Below, in pieces: positions 12,705 through 25,580 of a DNA stretch of 64,000 bases. Positions within the stretch are counted from its first letter, which is position 1. Each line of letters opens with the position of its first letter. The stretch is from Neospora caninum Liverpool. Taxonomy: Eukaryota; Apicomplexa; Conoidasida; Eucoccidiorida; Sarcocystidae. The position numbers were made by a program, and so were the translations under genes. The stretch covers positions 1,984,001 to 2,048,000 of the forward strand of contig NC_018397.1 of the NCBI RefSeq assembly GCF_000208865.1. Reading direction: 5' to 3'. The notes beneath the pieces were generated by a model. The model had not been told where the DNA came from. It did not search any database and was given only the letters and a program-made list of their open reading frames with translations.

Positions 12705-15700
12705 ATGCCACTACCCGGCCCTCTTCCTTTCACAACCATTTTCGTCGACTTTTTCCGCCTTCCTCTCCACCTTCGGCGCCTTACCGAGAAACAGCGCACA
12801 GCTAAAGGCACCCCGGTTTCCGTCACAGCGGAATCCTCAAACACCTCTCCGGTCTCCATTTCATCACCGGTATCGTCCTCATCGTCTGCCGCTTCTTCGT
12901 GCGATCAGCGCACTTCTTCTCACTTCCCTTCCTCTTCTCTTTCCCTCCATCCGTTTGGTCCTTCCTCTTGTGCATCTTCCTGTCCTTGGGCGCCGTCGTC
13001 GCTGCCGTCGTCTCCGTCTCCGCCCGCCGGCCAGTCTGCGCTTCTTCCCTCGAACGCGCTGTCGTCCCACAACAAGAGTGAGCAGCGAGATCAAGAAGTC
13101 GAGAGACGAGAATCCGAGGTAGACCGACGATGCGCGCAAAAAACGGAAAACGGTGAATCGCGAGGACGAGGCGGAAGAGACAGACTAGATAGCCGAAGAA
13201 GCGTCGGCAGAGAAGGAGAAACACGCGTGCCAAGCGGAGGAACAGACAAGGGTGGAGAAGGACGAGGAGAGACCGCTGGAGAGAGGAAAGAAGAACGATG
13301 CCTTCCAAATGGGAAGGAAAAACCAGGACCAAATGCTGGTTTCGACGGGAAAGGCCCGCTGGGTCAAGGGGTAGGAGCAGAGGAAGAGAAGCGGACAGGA
13401 GGGAATGCCGAGTTTCACTTCTATTCGGACAACCCGTGGGTCTTCCTGCTTTCTCATCTCCACGCTGATCACATCGGTGGCCTGCATGGCCGCTGGCAAG
13501 ACGGGTCCATCTTCTGCTCCCCCACCACCCGGCGTCTCCTTCTTCTTCGTTTTCCTGCTCTCGCCTCTCGCGTTGCCGCCCTCGAGCTCTACCGAGTCTA
13601 TCGCTTCTTCTTCCACTCCGAAAGATCGAAAGCGAGGACTGACCCTGCCCAGCCGGCGAACAGAGACAGCTCTGTACATACACCAGGCGGAGACAGAGGG
13701 GAGTCGAGCGCCGGCTGTTCCCGGGAAGACCGATGCGACAGCGCCAGCGTTCCTTCGGTCCATCCACCGGATGCAAAGGACCCAACAACTGGAGACGCGA
13801 ACGAGAACGCGCGCGGGTCCTTGACAAAGAAAGCAAGGCCCCAGGAAGATGCGACCGAGGAAAGAAGAGACGGGAGCTACCTCGTGGAGACGGCCGAGAA
13901 TGGAGGCCGCGAAGATGTTTCGAAGGAGCGAGACGGAACGCACACGAATGATGACTCCCTTTGCGTTCAGATTATGCTCGTCGACGCCCACCACTGCCAA
14001 GGGGCTGTTCTCTTTGTCCTTCAATCGCCTGCCTTTGGGGTGTATGTACACACGGGAGACCTCAACTGCAATCCGGACACAGTTGATAGGATCATTCGCG
14101 ACATAAAATGCGCAGTTCTTGCACTTCGTTGTGCCGATGAGAACACCCCGAGTCTCTGCCCCTCGCCGACTCCGTTTGCCGCCGGCGGAGACGAAACCCA
14201 TTTCTTTCATGGCGGGACGGGAAATGATGTAGAGCTTGTCTGCGGAAAAACCGTCTATACACCAGCGACATCAAGAGCCCCCCCGTCCGTGATGGAACCG
14301 TCGACCTCCTCTTCTCTCTCTTCTTCCTCTCTCCCGTCTTCTCTCTCATCTTCGTATGTCTCGTCTTCTGTGGGCTCTCTGTCTGTTGAGGCTTCTCACG
14401 AGGAACGCGGGCAGGGATTGGATGGCTTCGATTGTTCGAGTTTCGATGCCGCACACGTAGATCACCTGTTTCTCGACAACACTTATCTTCACCCTGTCTT
14501 TGATTTTTCGTCTTCCCGCGACAGCTTCTCCCGACTCGTTTCCTGCGTCCGCTCGCTTGTTTGCATTCTCTCCTCGCGGGGCACTTTCCACCGAGAACAA
14601 AGGGCTCGACCTTCGCCCGCTGGTTCTTCCCCTATTCCTTCGGTTTCTCCCTCGTCTCCAGCTTCTCTTTGGCTTCTGATCGGCACGGATTCACTGGGGA
14701 AGGAAGACCTGCTGGCGGCTCTCTCGCAGAAGCTCGGAGTCCCAATCAGCGTTTCAGTTGCGCGCTTCGAAGCGATGAAGGTGTATCTCCAGCCTTCTGT
14801 TTTGTCTGCTCACTTTCGACGAGGTCTGCCCGCAGAACTCGAGCGGGCTCTGGCCTGTCAGCAGGGACGCGCGTCTTCTGCCTCGCGGCGTCGACAGAGT
14901 GGACGCAGTGCATGCGAGGCGAGACTTCTGCATTTCCAGAGCAGGTCGGGAGACACTCGCCAGCCCGCCGCCGATTCGATGCGGGGCGCCTCAAGACCCG
15001 GGAAAACGGAATCCAGCGGATGCTGTCCCTGCCTCCCCTGTCTCGCGTGCTCGTCTTGCACGGCGTCGGTGGAAACGCAAGGGAGCAACACAGGCACAGG
15101 AAGGGATGCAATCCGAGAAACTGAGGGAGAAGGCGAAAGAGAGATTGGGCGGGAGGAAGGAGAGGAAGAGAGAGAGGAAGGAAGGGAGGACGAAGGAGAG
15201 ACATCGGCGGCAGGAGAAGCACAACCGAGGCAAACGGAGGACGAGCGTGGGACGGCCGCTGGTCGTGGGAAAGGAGCATACAGAGGGCAGGAAGACGGGA
15301 AGACTGAGGGGTTTGGACTGCGGGTTTTCGGTGTAAGCCGACACCTGCTGCGCCGGTGTGTCATTTGTCTCCACAACCAGTGGAAATCTGCAGTGTACAG
15401 ACACCGGAGCTCAGCTCGGACACAGAGAATGGAAACGCGGAATCTGCGCCAGGCTGACGAAGAGATCCTCTCGCGTACTGTCGTGGGCGTCTTCTGTTCA
15501 GGTACACCATTCTCATTCGCGCAAGGCCCTTTCTCGCTCACAACCTGTCGCCACTAGTTGCTTCCGGACGTGGTATCTGCACTCGCGACACGCGCACCCA
15601 TATATATGTATATGTATACATATGAATATAGATAAATGAAGGTGCGCGTCCCTCTTTGGCCAATCTTTCTGGTGGCCTTCCACCATCTGGATACATATGC

Positions 15701-18203
15701 ATATATGTGCATATGCGTATACATGTACACTCGTATGTACACATATGCCAGCATATCTACCTAGATGTATCTACCTATATATATATATATATATACATAT
15801 GAACGCGGATGCAAGTGAACCAGTAGGTCCGTTTTCATGTGGCCCTCCAGGTACGCATATTCCACACTTGACTGTATAATGACACTTCGATCTGAAGTGG
15901 CAGTGTGCATTTTCGTTTTTTTCGTGGTTTACCTTCCTGCCCAGACCGAGGTGTACAAATGATGCTACTCACTGCTCGTGCGTATATTCCGTTAGCACTT
16001 GCCCTCACACCATCATCCGTCTGTCTAGACGCCACTTTTACACAGCTGTATGTCTCTCTCTCTCCCTCTCCGTACGGTATACACGCAGTTTCACATGTGT
16101 ATGCATATATCGAGATGCATGTCAATGTCCAGATGGAGACAAACACATAAGTATTTGAATGCTTTTTGTCTGCTTCGTCTTCTGCCTGTGCCTGCGTGTC
16201 GCCGAGGCATGTTGCCTGATGGAGGCGTGTGGTGAAACTCTGTCGTAGCTCGCGGGGCACGTGTGCTGTGTGCATGCGCATCTTTTTTCGCCTTCTGTGC
16301 TTGTCAAGGCTGGGTAGGCAGCAGCGCGGCGCAAGACTCGACCTCTTCTTTGAAGTTCCTCTTGCCTCGCTCATCCACTCTTTCTGAAGACGGGAGCGAG
16401 CCGTTGTTTCTCTCTCACCTCCACTCCTCCCATTCCGACTTTTTCCATCTCTGTCGTTTGGCGCTCGCCCTCAAGCCCCAAGCTGTTTCTCTCCTTTCGC
16501 CAGTCCCGTGTCCCTACTCAAGAGGAAGGCGCTCATCTGTGGGCAGTGAGAGATCCGCTTGCCAAGACACGGCTGCCAACTGGGCCTCTTCCGCAAATCC
16601 AAGTTTCCCGGCTTCCGACACCTCCACGGCCCTCGCCTCTTCCACCTGGAGGCCTTCACCTTCTGCTCCACCTTCTCCTCGGCCTCTCGCTCCCTGTCCT
16701 GGAGCTTCTGGCCGTCCAGAGCATGGCTCCGTGCAGCTGTGTGCAAGCCTGCCGGAACCGAGTTTGCGCCTGAATGTTAGCCGAACGGAACTGGCGTTCT
16801 TGATGGCTGAGAGAGAAGAAGCACCAGGCGATTTGGCGCTGACTGTGGGGGATTTGCTTATGGAAGACGATTTTGTTCAAGAGTTTTCCCAAGAACTACG
16901 GCAGTCCGTCTCGGTCTCGAGGGGAGAGGTAGCGCTGCCCACGGCCTACTCTCCAGGAGCACGTACAACCGTCTCAACGTCTCGTGCCTCTCCCTTTCTC
17001 TTTTCGTCTCGGTCCTTTCCCGCGTCCTTGTCTCCACTTCCCGCCGGCGACTCCCCTCCCTCCTTTTCGGCTTCTCCCGCCTGTTCGTCCACCTCGCCGC
17101 CTTCCGCTTCCCCGCAGTCTGCGTTTTCTGCTTCAGACGGGTCCTCTCGCCCTGCGCACGCGTCTGCGTTCCCTGCCTCTTCCTCCTCTTCCTCTTCTTT
17201 GTCTCTCTATGCGCCCGCAAGCGATTGCGCGCAGCTGAGAGCCTACGACGGCGACGAGGGCGTGCAGCTCTTCATGGAGGCATGTGACGTCTCCTCTGTC
17301 TTTCTGGCTGCAGGCCGCACGTGCATTTCGGCTGCCAGTGCGCGGCAGAAAAAAACGTCCAGGAACCAAGTCCACGCAGCTAAGAAGAGGATGACACTGC
17401 GCCGCGATTGCCGAGAAGCCGAGGCGCTGGCCTGTCCTCGCCACGGCAGTTTGGCCGCGAAGCAGCGAGAACTGTTGGAACGCGACAGGGGCTCTGGAGC
17501 GCCTCCACCGCGGGCGTTCGTCCACTGTATAGACGCTGAGACGAGCTTTTCCTTTTTTGGCGCAAATGAACGACGCGTGGAGGGTCAAGAACGACCTGTC
17601 GACGAAAAACTGAGCAGATCTTGCCTCGAGTGGCGTCCAGCGCCAGAGGTCGGCAGAAAAAACAGACCGACAGGCACCCAGACGGAAAACGGCTTTACCA
17701 CTGCCGGCGAGCTGTGCGGAAAAAGAGCCTCGGGCCAGGTCGGCCTCGGCTGTCTAGACACCCCAGCGGACAGTCCTGCGCAAGCTGGCAAGAAAGCCAA
17801 GACTCGGGGGTCTCCTGGCGCCCTTTCAGCTGGTTCCTTTCCCGTCAACTCAGTCGAATCACCTTGCAGACCACCGCAGAGAGAGATTCCAGAAAAACCT
17901 TTGGCCTGGACCTGCGACGTCTCACAGCGCTGTCCGGCGGCCACATCCTTCTCTTCCTCGGAGCAAGAAAACAACTTTCCTTGGAACGCAAGCGTCGACA
18001 ACCTCGGCGCTTCCAGAGGCCAAGCCGCCGCCGACCAGTTCGAGGAAGACGTCCAGGTTGTGGCACAGCTCAGAAGAGAAACGGGCGAGCGAGAGAGGGA
18101 GGGAGAGAAGCGAGAAACAAAGGACGTGCCGGAGTGCGTCGTCCCGCCTCGAAAATGCGTCAGTCGTCGCATGCAGGGGAAAGGACTGCTCAGGAAAAAG
18201 TGA
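12705..18203 (+). CDS. SNM1/Apollo/Artemis-type metallo-beta-lactamase/beta-CASP nuclease with large insertions
   Basis: Two exons, 12705..15501 and 16309..18203, give 1563 residues. The donor is TTCAG|GTACAC. The acceptor TCAAG|GC restores the family-typical Gly-Trp (CSGWVG) across the junction. The family are 5'-3' exonucleases or hairpin endonucleases acting in interstrand cross-link repair, telomere-end processing and end joining in the nucleus. The domain opens with PFTTIFVDFF just after the ATG. After a Ser/Glu/Arg-rich insertion of about 180 residues comes the metal motif HLHADH (His251). DAHHCQGAV follows (Asp427), then VHTGD (Asp452) and FLDNTY (Asp591). A beta-CASP segment LLIGTDSLGKED lies near 657-668. 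Exon 2 supplies a motif C-like SSHSDFF (His974). A low-complexity tail of nearly 590 residues follows. The fold resembles Apollo/SNM1B more than other members, but the exact orthology is unsure. An upstream in-frame GTG at 12639 is unlikely as a start. Confidence 0.9.
15776..15795. repeat. (TA)n microsatellite in the SNM1-like intron
   Basis: About ten TA units lie inside the 807 bp intron 15502-16308. They sit in a wider TA/TG/CA alternating zone (15598-15800) with repeated ATATGCATAT and GTATACAT words. Confidence 0.9.
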
Positions 18204-18416
18204 ACTGCCTTCGTGCGCCTCCACCACCTGGACTCTTCTCCAGTTTAACCTTTCCCGCTGGGACGAATCCAGGCAATGTGCGGTCCGGTTTTCGTGACTG
18301 GCCCTGCCATGGTGCGACGCTCTTCCTCCCAAAGCTGACCCGAACGAAGAGACTGTGCACCATGACGAGAATGCAAGTGCAAAGACATTCCTGCACGCAC
18401 GTGCACAAATGCCGTA

Positions 18417-18453
<37 letters not shown>

Positions 18454-19531
18454 GTATGTGAATGCATATATGTGCAGAAAGGTATGTATATGTGTCAATG
18501 CATGTCTTCCTGGACAGGTACGGTGTGTCTGCATATATGCGCAGATGTCTAAACGTCTGTATCGTATCCTCAGACGGACGCGTCTGTGAACTTTCTTGGC
18601 AGTCAAGTGAATTGGAGTGTCCCTGCGCCACGCTTCAGCTTCAATCCCCCCCTGACGGCTCGCCGCCAGCGCCCCCCGCAGTGTTTACGGTCTCCGCTGA
18701 GAACGTTCTGTTCAGAAAAGAGAATCAGGGTATAATCAGGGATCTGGGACACTTTTTGGCGCACCATAGAACTTGGGTCCGGTAAACAGTGGCGTTCAAG
18801 ATCTGAACCAGCAGGAGGGAAGTAGAGAGAAACAACACGAGTAAGAAACATGGAGACGCATCTCCGGAACGAAAGGCTCAAGCGAGCGGGTAGCTACGGC
18901 ATCCTCCTCAAGGGCCTGCCGTCTAAGGTACTCCTCGGGCAAGGAGACATGCACCCACCCCGAGAGCTGCGAGCGAGGACCAAAGGAGTCTTGGACTCAC
19001 GCGCCTAGACGAAAAAGCGTGCAAGGGAGCCTTTCTCTGTGAGCACAGGCCTTCGTCTAGAGGCCCAGGCAGGTTGTTCTCTCAAGACAGCCTTTTGTCT
19101 CTTTACAGTTCCAAGGGGAGAGTCTGTAGCTTTTCACAGAGGACCGAACACGTCAAGACTGCAGAGGCATTGGTCCCTCGTGTAAAAAAGCGTATCTACG
19201 GCAACGAAAGACGCCGAACGTTAAGTTGTCGTCCTTTGGAATCGTGGACGGAAACGCGAGTTGTCGCTGGAACTACATCCCGTCTGCAGGGTTTTCCTTG
19301 AAAAAAGAGACGGGACGTGCGATGGTTGCGTTGCAGTGACGCCACGTTTCGCTGCCACTAGCGCGGCACCCTCGACACAAGAGAGAACCCCTGTCGCACA
19401 ATGAGGCACACTGTCTCCTCTGGTGGATCGAGAAGACAGCTGGTGTCTCTCTCTCGCTTGGGTTTTGCCTCTTGGATTGGCGTTTCCAATTTCCGCTTCC
19501 TGCGCCTTGCCAGACTCGCGCTGGAGCCCGC
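18204..19531. other. Convergent intergenic region
   Basis: The SNM1-like gene (+) and the large minus-strand gene converge here, so the 1.3 kb should be made mostly of two 3' untranslated regions. It contains a (TA)15 block with flanking ATATGTGCATAT-like words. No convincing coding frame or RNA gene was seen. Confidence 0.5.
18421..18450. repeat. (TA)15 microsatellite
   Basis: Thirty bases of uninterrupted TA lie about 220 bp downstream of the SNM1-like stop codon, probably in the 3' untranslated region or just beyond it. Confidence 0.95.
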
Positions 19532-22500
19532 CTACGACCTGGCGCTTAGAAACTCCTCGTCGAGCAGAGCAACGCAGTCTACGAAGGGGGGGAGACAGCA
19601 GCAACAAACGAGACATGAACGACGCGCGCCGGAGAGTGCATGGACAGGAGACCCGAAGAACAAGAAAAACGATAAACTATCTATACACACACCACGCAAA
19701 GCATATATATACAGATAAGGAGAGTACAGGTAGGGAACAGCGTAGATCTTTTCGACACTTTTCCTATATATATATATATATATATATATAAGTACAATCT
19801 ACCATGCCTTGGTAGAAGAACCAGTCTAGTAGATGCTTTTCTGAGACTCTGAATTCGCACCGCAGACGTTTTCGGAGAAGCGGTTTCTTGCTGTGAGGGA
19901 TCCTCGCATACAAAACTGCAAACCAAGTCGCGGCCTCGATGTATGGAGCCGCGCGTCCCGGGTTGTACATACACACAGCGCGCGCCAGTGGACGTGCGAG
20001 TCTGTCCCCGAAGCGGAAGACGTTCGTTTTCTGTCTAGAAAGTCTCTCGCTTTGTCTGAGCGATGCCTCTTTCCCTGCTGAGACCTTACCTCGAAGTTCA
20101 AGGGCTGCGAATCCGTGGTGTTCTTCGACCTGTCGAGCTGCCATGCCGAGTCGCCTCAAGACGGAGCGAAGGAAGTCTTCTCTCTCTGCCTTCTCTCCTC
20201 GTCTTTTCCGCGAAACAGGCTCGCCTCTCGATCTCCCCTTGCCTTCCTCTTCGTCCTCTTCCATCTCTGTCTCTTGTTCCTCTTTCTCGTCTCTGCGACT
20301 GGGGCAGTTAGACGCATCGCTTCCACGGCCTCCTGTGGCGCTCGCGTCGTCGCTGGACGCCTGCCTGCGCAGTCTCGCCACTTCCCGCGCCTTGGTCTCT
20401 TCTGTCCCCGTCCTTCTTCGCCTCGCATCTTGTCCCGAGTCTGCGGAATCCACGCCCTCGTCCAGCGGCCTCTCGCGCTTCCGCTCCTCTTCTTCCCACT
20501 CCGGCTCCTCTCGCCAGGCAGCCAGGGCACCCCGACGGAGAGCAGCCTCCGCGTGCCTCAAAACACACTGAGTGAGTTTTCTCCGCTCTTCCTGCCTCTC
20601 AGCTGATCCAACTCCTCCGCTCCCTGCCCCGGTGTCTCCGTGGCTCTCCAGATGCTTTCCCGCGCCTCCGAGGAGTCCAGTCTCCTTCCCGTCTTTGACC
20701 CCTGCCGGAGACAGAGACAACGCGCCAGCCGGCATCTTGTCGGCGGAAGAGGCGACCTGTGTGGGGTCGGAAGGTGCGCTCCAGCGCGCAGAAGGGCGCA
20801 CCTCTCCGGAGGCGTTTTGGAAAACCGAAATGCATGCGCGGAGAGTTCGAAGCGGTAGGAGAGGGCCAGACGCCTCGAGCAGCGTTGCGGCGGCCTCCGA
20901 GGCGCGAAGCAGGCGCGGAAGCAGACGGCAGGTGCCTCGGCCGTCCGTGCCCAAGAACACGATCGCTGAAAACAAAAACGGAACAGCGGAGTTCGGCATC
21001 GTTTGCGCTTCGGAGTTTCCTCTTTGGTTCCGTTCCTTCCCTCTCTCCCGTCAGCGCCTAATCGACGCAGGCGGGATGGCTGTGCCGCCGGAAGCGTCAC
21101 TGTGCAATCTAAGTCGATGCATTTGTCGCAGGTCCCCTTTCTGTCCTGGTGTATGTACGGCACAGATAGCGGATGGCCTCTGAGCCTTACGTTTCTACAC
21201 GCACCCTCGAACGCCGCCCTCGTTCTCGGCTCCTCGAATCTCTTTCCACGCACGCTCTCGATTCTCGTCGGCATGCACTCGTAAACGAGCCGACTCGGGG
21301 CCCCAGGCAGCCGGGTCCAACAGACAAGAAGAGACGCGACTATTTTTTTGGGCGAGAAAAGGCCAGAGAGCAGAACAAGGCAGCACGGTCTTTCCTGTCT
21401 CTTCCCGGGAGTTGACCCCTTCAGAGGCTGCCTCTCCAGTTCCTCCGTATTTTCACTTCGAAGACTCACTCAGCGCTGACCACTCTACGCGGGTGTGCTC
21501 TACTCAAGTGTTTTTTGACCCATCGTTGTCTGAACTAGCGTAGCGTTCCTTCGAACACCTTTGCCTTGGCTTCTCGCTGGTGTTCCGCAGCGCGAAAAAC
21601 GGGGGCGATTGCGCCTGCGTTATCCTGTTTCATGTTCTCTCAGAGACGCCAGATCGCATCTATGCCTTTTCCGATCCGTTGCGTCGTTGTCTTCTTCGCG
21701 AAATCATTTGCGCCGACTCACCGTTCATCAGAGCGCGAAGAAGAAAGTCCGGCCGTCTGCGAAGCATCGGCCCTAGGCCTCCCTCGATCACCCACCACAG
21801 TCTCTCGATGTGTCTCTCTGTGCTGCTCTCTCTGTCTCCGGCTCCCCGCCCGTTCAGATCTTCCGTCGAGTCTTCGCCCTCTTTCGCCGCTCGTCGGGCG
21901 CCTGCGGTCTCGGCTGCGCGCTCTTCCTGGCTGTCGTGCCCCACAGAGGCGCAGCAGCAGACGGCGAGGGCGGCGGCGAAGAGGAGAGAGGTCGTTGTGC
22001 CTCTGCTGCGTTCGTCTCCGCCTTTTCGCTGGCCGGGTTCCCCTCTAACTCTCCCGCTGCAAAACGCTGGCGACAGGAAGCCTCGAGCGACGTGTTGCGG
22101 ACTGCAGAGATAGTGCTCGAGGAAGGACGCAAGTTCGACAGAGTGGCGAGACACAATGCATCCGGGCAGCCGGCTGCTGTCTCTCCAGCGGAGCGCGGAA
22201 GTGCAAAAGCGACACACGAGCTCCACAGCGATCCGCTCTTCATCGACTTCAGGTGTATGTACACCTCGGAGGGCCTCGCACACGCGATCCGGGCTCAGCA
22301 AATTCCTCACTTTCTCCATCACGCGCACGTCCGCCGCTGTGGACCCGTTTGCTGGAGGCGCGTCTCCATTTCCGCTCAAATGCTTCGTGCCTTCGGAAGC
22401 GTCTGGGATCGGGGACTTTCGGGAAAAAGCAGAGACCGGACTCTGGCACCCCAGCAAAGACGGAGAGGAAGGCGTTTCGCTGTGAGGGCGGGAGCGGAGG

Positions 22501-25500
22501 TACGACGCCCCTTCCCGAGTCCTCTTAAGTGTGGTGTCGATTCTTCGTTGGAGTGAAGCGGAGAGCCCGTTGAGGAGCTCGTTCCGACTTGCCGTCTGCC
22601 GATTTTGTTGGGCGATCGCTCGGTCAAACGCTATCTCGAGTAGCGCCTCTAGCAGGCTGTCCATACACCCCATCAAGGTGTCTGTACACCCCGGAGAGCC
22701 GTCGGCAAGATCTGCCGCCCCGCCGCCCTGCTGCGAGGAAACACATGGAGACGGAAGGTCGCAGCCATTCTCCTTAGAGGTGTCCTCACACGAGCGAGAA
22801 AAGCTGGGCGTCTTGTTCACTTTCGAATCTTGCTTCCCTCGGCTCTGGAGGCGACCTGGGCAAGCAAGAAAAGAGGCTGGAAGGCTCTGAAGCATCTCCA
22901 GCAGCATGAGCACCGAAGTGGCTCTCTCTGGCAGCCTGCGCTGTTCGACGATACGGCCTGTCTTTCGCTCGGGCGCACTCTCTTTTCCGCCTCCTTCGTT
23001 TCCTTCTTGCCCCTCTTGGTCTGTATCGCCTCCCGCGTTCTCGCCTTCGGGTGCTCGAGAGGGAGCCCCATGCTTCAAAGAGGAGATGGTACGGACGGCG
23101 TAGGGCAGCAAGCGCTTAGCGAGGAGTTCTCTCCGAGCCTCCTCGCTGGCAATCTCCAGCGCAGCGCCGAGGCACTGCAGAAGATGCAGCTGGGACAGCG
23201 AGGGCGCGAACTGGAGAAGGAGAGGAGAGAGAGAACGCGCCTCGGTGCCTCGAAGAACTTCGGCCTCTTCCTTGTCTCCTCTCTTCGTCCCCATCGTTTT
23301 CCCCTGAGAGCGAACGCCCGGTGGCGCGCAAGGAGCTCCGCCGTCTCCATGTACCTGGTCTCTCTGTTCGCCTTCCGTCTTGTTTCCTAGATCCTCGTTA
23401 GTCGCCAGTACACCCCACTGCGGGGCTCGTGTGGCCAGCAGGAAGAGACAGTCGAGAAGATGCATGGACGCCCTGCCTAGGAGAAAAACGCGACGCAGTT
23501 CTCGCGCGTTGACCCCTCTCTCTGCGTTCTTCTCCAGCGCGTGTGTCTCCTGTCCCGCCCTCCCAAGCGGGAGACCGCCTGCCTCGGACACCCTGAAAAC
23601 ACCCTGGTTTCCGTCTTCTCCAGGTCGGCTCGTGGCCGAGTCTCCTCGCTCCACAGACCCGCATGCGCCTCCCGTGGGAGGGTGCCCGCCCTTCCTCCAA
23701 GACTCTAAAGCGTCGACACACGGCGAACGAGCGGGGAGCGACAGGGAAAGGAAATGCGTCGAGAGTCCGATCTGCCTCCAAATGGAAAAGGCGAGAGCTT
23801 GCAAGGGCGGGTGGGGACTGGCCGTCCAGAAGAAGAGGCGCTGGAGAAGTGCCAAGGAAACCCGCCGCCCTTCTCTGTTTCTTTCGGATCCCCGTGCAAC
23901 AAAAGGAATGGCAGACGCTTCTCTTCTCCCGCTCCTGCCGTCGGCGAGGCCTAGTCCGTCTTCCCCGGCGCAGAACTGACCGCAGACTCCCGCCCCTCTC
24001 CTTTCTCCGGGGGCGCCGTTTTCTTTTTCTTCGCACCAGCTGCTCGCCTCTCTCTCTCCCTTCCGCTCCAACCTTGCCTCGCTCTCGTGCGCGAGAAGCT
24101 CCAGAGCAGCCTGGAGAAGCCACGCGACGGTTTGGTGAAGAGGCAAAGAGCGAGAAGAGCAAACAGGGGAACCAGCGTGGCAGTCGAGAGGGTGAGAGAG
24201 CGCCCACTGTTGGAGTGTACGTACAGCACCGAGAACGGCTCTTCCTTGCGCGGACAAAATCGACTCGCAGTTGTGTTCTCCCCAACGTTCCCAGAGATTC
24301 GGGCCCCCGCGAGGGTCTGCCTCCGTCACCCTTTCGCCTCCCTTCCTCTCGCTGCCATCCTGCTCTGTCCCATTCTGTTTAAGCACGGTTCTCCGTCTCT
24401 CTGCCGTCGTTGCATGCGCAGCCACGTCACCGCTCGATTGTTCCGTGTCGCCTTCTCCCTCCTCACTGTTTCCACACTGTGGCTGTTTCAGCTTGTCGCG
24501 CTCTCTGGGCTCGTCCCGCGGTCGGCGAGCTCCAGTCGCTCGAGTTGCAGTCTGCAGAAAGGCAGGCACTTGAAAGAGAACCGAAAGGTAGAGCCAATCA
24601 GTCTGGTCCAGGCGCAGCCCTTGGTCTTTCCCGGCAGCGTGCAGGCCTCTTCGAAGCGCCTCTCTCTCGGTCGGCGTCGCCCGCGCGAGGAGTCCAACTA
24701 GCTGCGTGCGCAAGTGCGCGAGGGCGGCGAGATCGACCGCGTCTTTCTCTTCCGGGCTGACGGCGGATCCAGGCACATGCGCACAAGAGGAAGCAGCATA
24801 GGCGCCAGGAGTCTCTGGAAGCTCCAAATTCTCCGTGGATGCTTTTACGCCGGAGGCGACTGGACACGGAGAGGAAGAAGAGGCTTCGTTGAGTGGTGCA
24901 TGGCGACGAGGTTCCCCTCCACCTGCCGACTCAAAAGCTGGAGACGCCGGAGCGACGTGACCAAGAAGAGAGGAAAACGAAGAAAGCGCGGGGGAGAAAG
25001 AAGATGAAAAGGAAGAGAGAGGAGAGGGAAACAGGAAACGGGTTGGTTCATCGTCTGACCTGTCGTTGTGTGGAGCGCCGTTGAAGCTCGACGACTCAAG
25101 TATTATCCACTCGCGTACTTGCTTGTGGAATGTTAGCGATCTGATGTGCGAGGAGACAGAGACGCAGCTGTCGAGTTCTCTGAGGGGACACCGCGGAGCA
25201 GCCGCGGTCGCATGCATCAAACTTTTGCTTGTCAAATCGCCGTGCCTCTCAGCAGACCCAGTAGCCCCGTTGGCGGCCTGAGTTTGTCGATTTCGCTTGA
25301 AGGAAATGGCATACGGTTCCTCGGCGCCTCTCTCGCGTAAGACGCCGCCTGCCTCGGGGCTGTGTGCACCCATATCGTCGCCAGGAAAACGTGAGGCGAG
25401 TCTGCGTCCGAGTTGGGAAGAAGGGGCTCGATAGCGCTGAGCATCCACGGCCAGAGAGTGGAAAGCGCCGTTTTCCCTCTGTGGAGCCACGCTCGTTTGA

Positions 25501-25580
25501 TCCCGGCGAGGAGAGACTGGCGTCTGAGGCTCGATGCCGGGCACGGGTTCGGCCGCGCGCCAACTCGGGCAGCCGTTCAT
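19532..25580 (-). CDS. Large helical protein of unknown family (HEAT/ARM-like character)
   Basis: Model: exon 1 25580..21722, exon 2 20965..20090, exon 3 19578..19532 (TAG), 1593 residues. Both introns have good signals (AACG|GTGAGT to TTTTCAG|CG; CGAG|GTAAGG to TTCGTAG|AC) and consistent phases. The last exon codes only 15 codons including the stop. A 4.5 kb uninterrupted frame supports exon 1, but the start is uncertain: in-frame ATGs lie at 26114, 25580 and 25217. Ser-, Gly- and Glu-rich spacers alternate with hydrophobic alpha-helical segments that are Leu/Ala-rich and amphipathic. Examples begin AVRTLQQWAL, LQRLFFWTA and HLLQCLGAALEIA. They suggest a HEAT/ARM-type solenoid spread over a disordered scaffold. 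A charged Glu/Arg region fills much of exon 2, including an acidic run of about 15 residues. No signal peptide, membrane segment or catalytic motif is evident. Function unknown. Confidence 0.72.
19765..19790. repeat. (TA)13 microsatellite in an intron
   Basis: Thirteen TA units lie within the last intron (19579-20089) of the large minus-strand gene. Confidence 0.95.

Noticed and set aside
12823..15541. Several long antisense open frames (up to about 340 codons) opposite the SNM1-like gene
   Set aside because: They mirror Ser/Arg/Glu-rich codons of the sense insertions and contain no domain. GC-rich low-complexity DNA commonly gives such shadows.
21566..22556. Plus-strand open frames opposite the large minus-strand gene
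   Set aside because: Composition is Ser/Arg/Pro shadow of the sense helices; the minus-strand frame is much longer and has good splice sites.
24938..25059. CT-rich tract that looks like a 122 bp intron inside the large minus-strand exon
   Set aside because: The signals look good, but removing it would join to a frame with an early upstream stop. The unspliced frame stays open for 4.5 kb, so I kept it as a Ser-rich coding tract.
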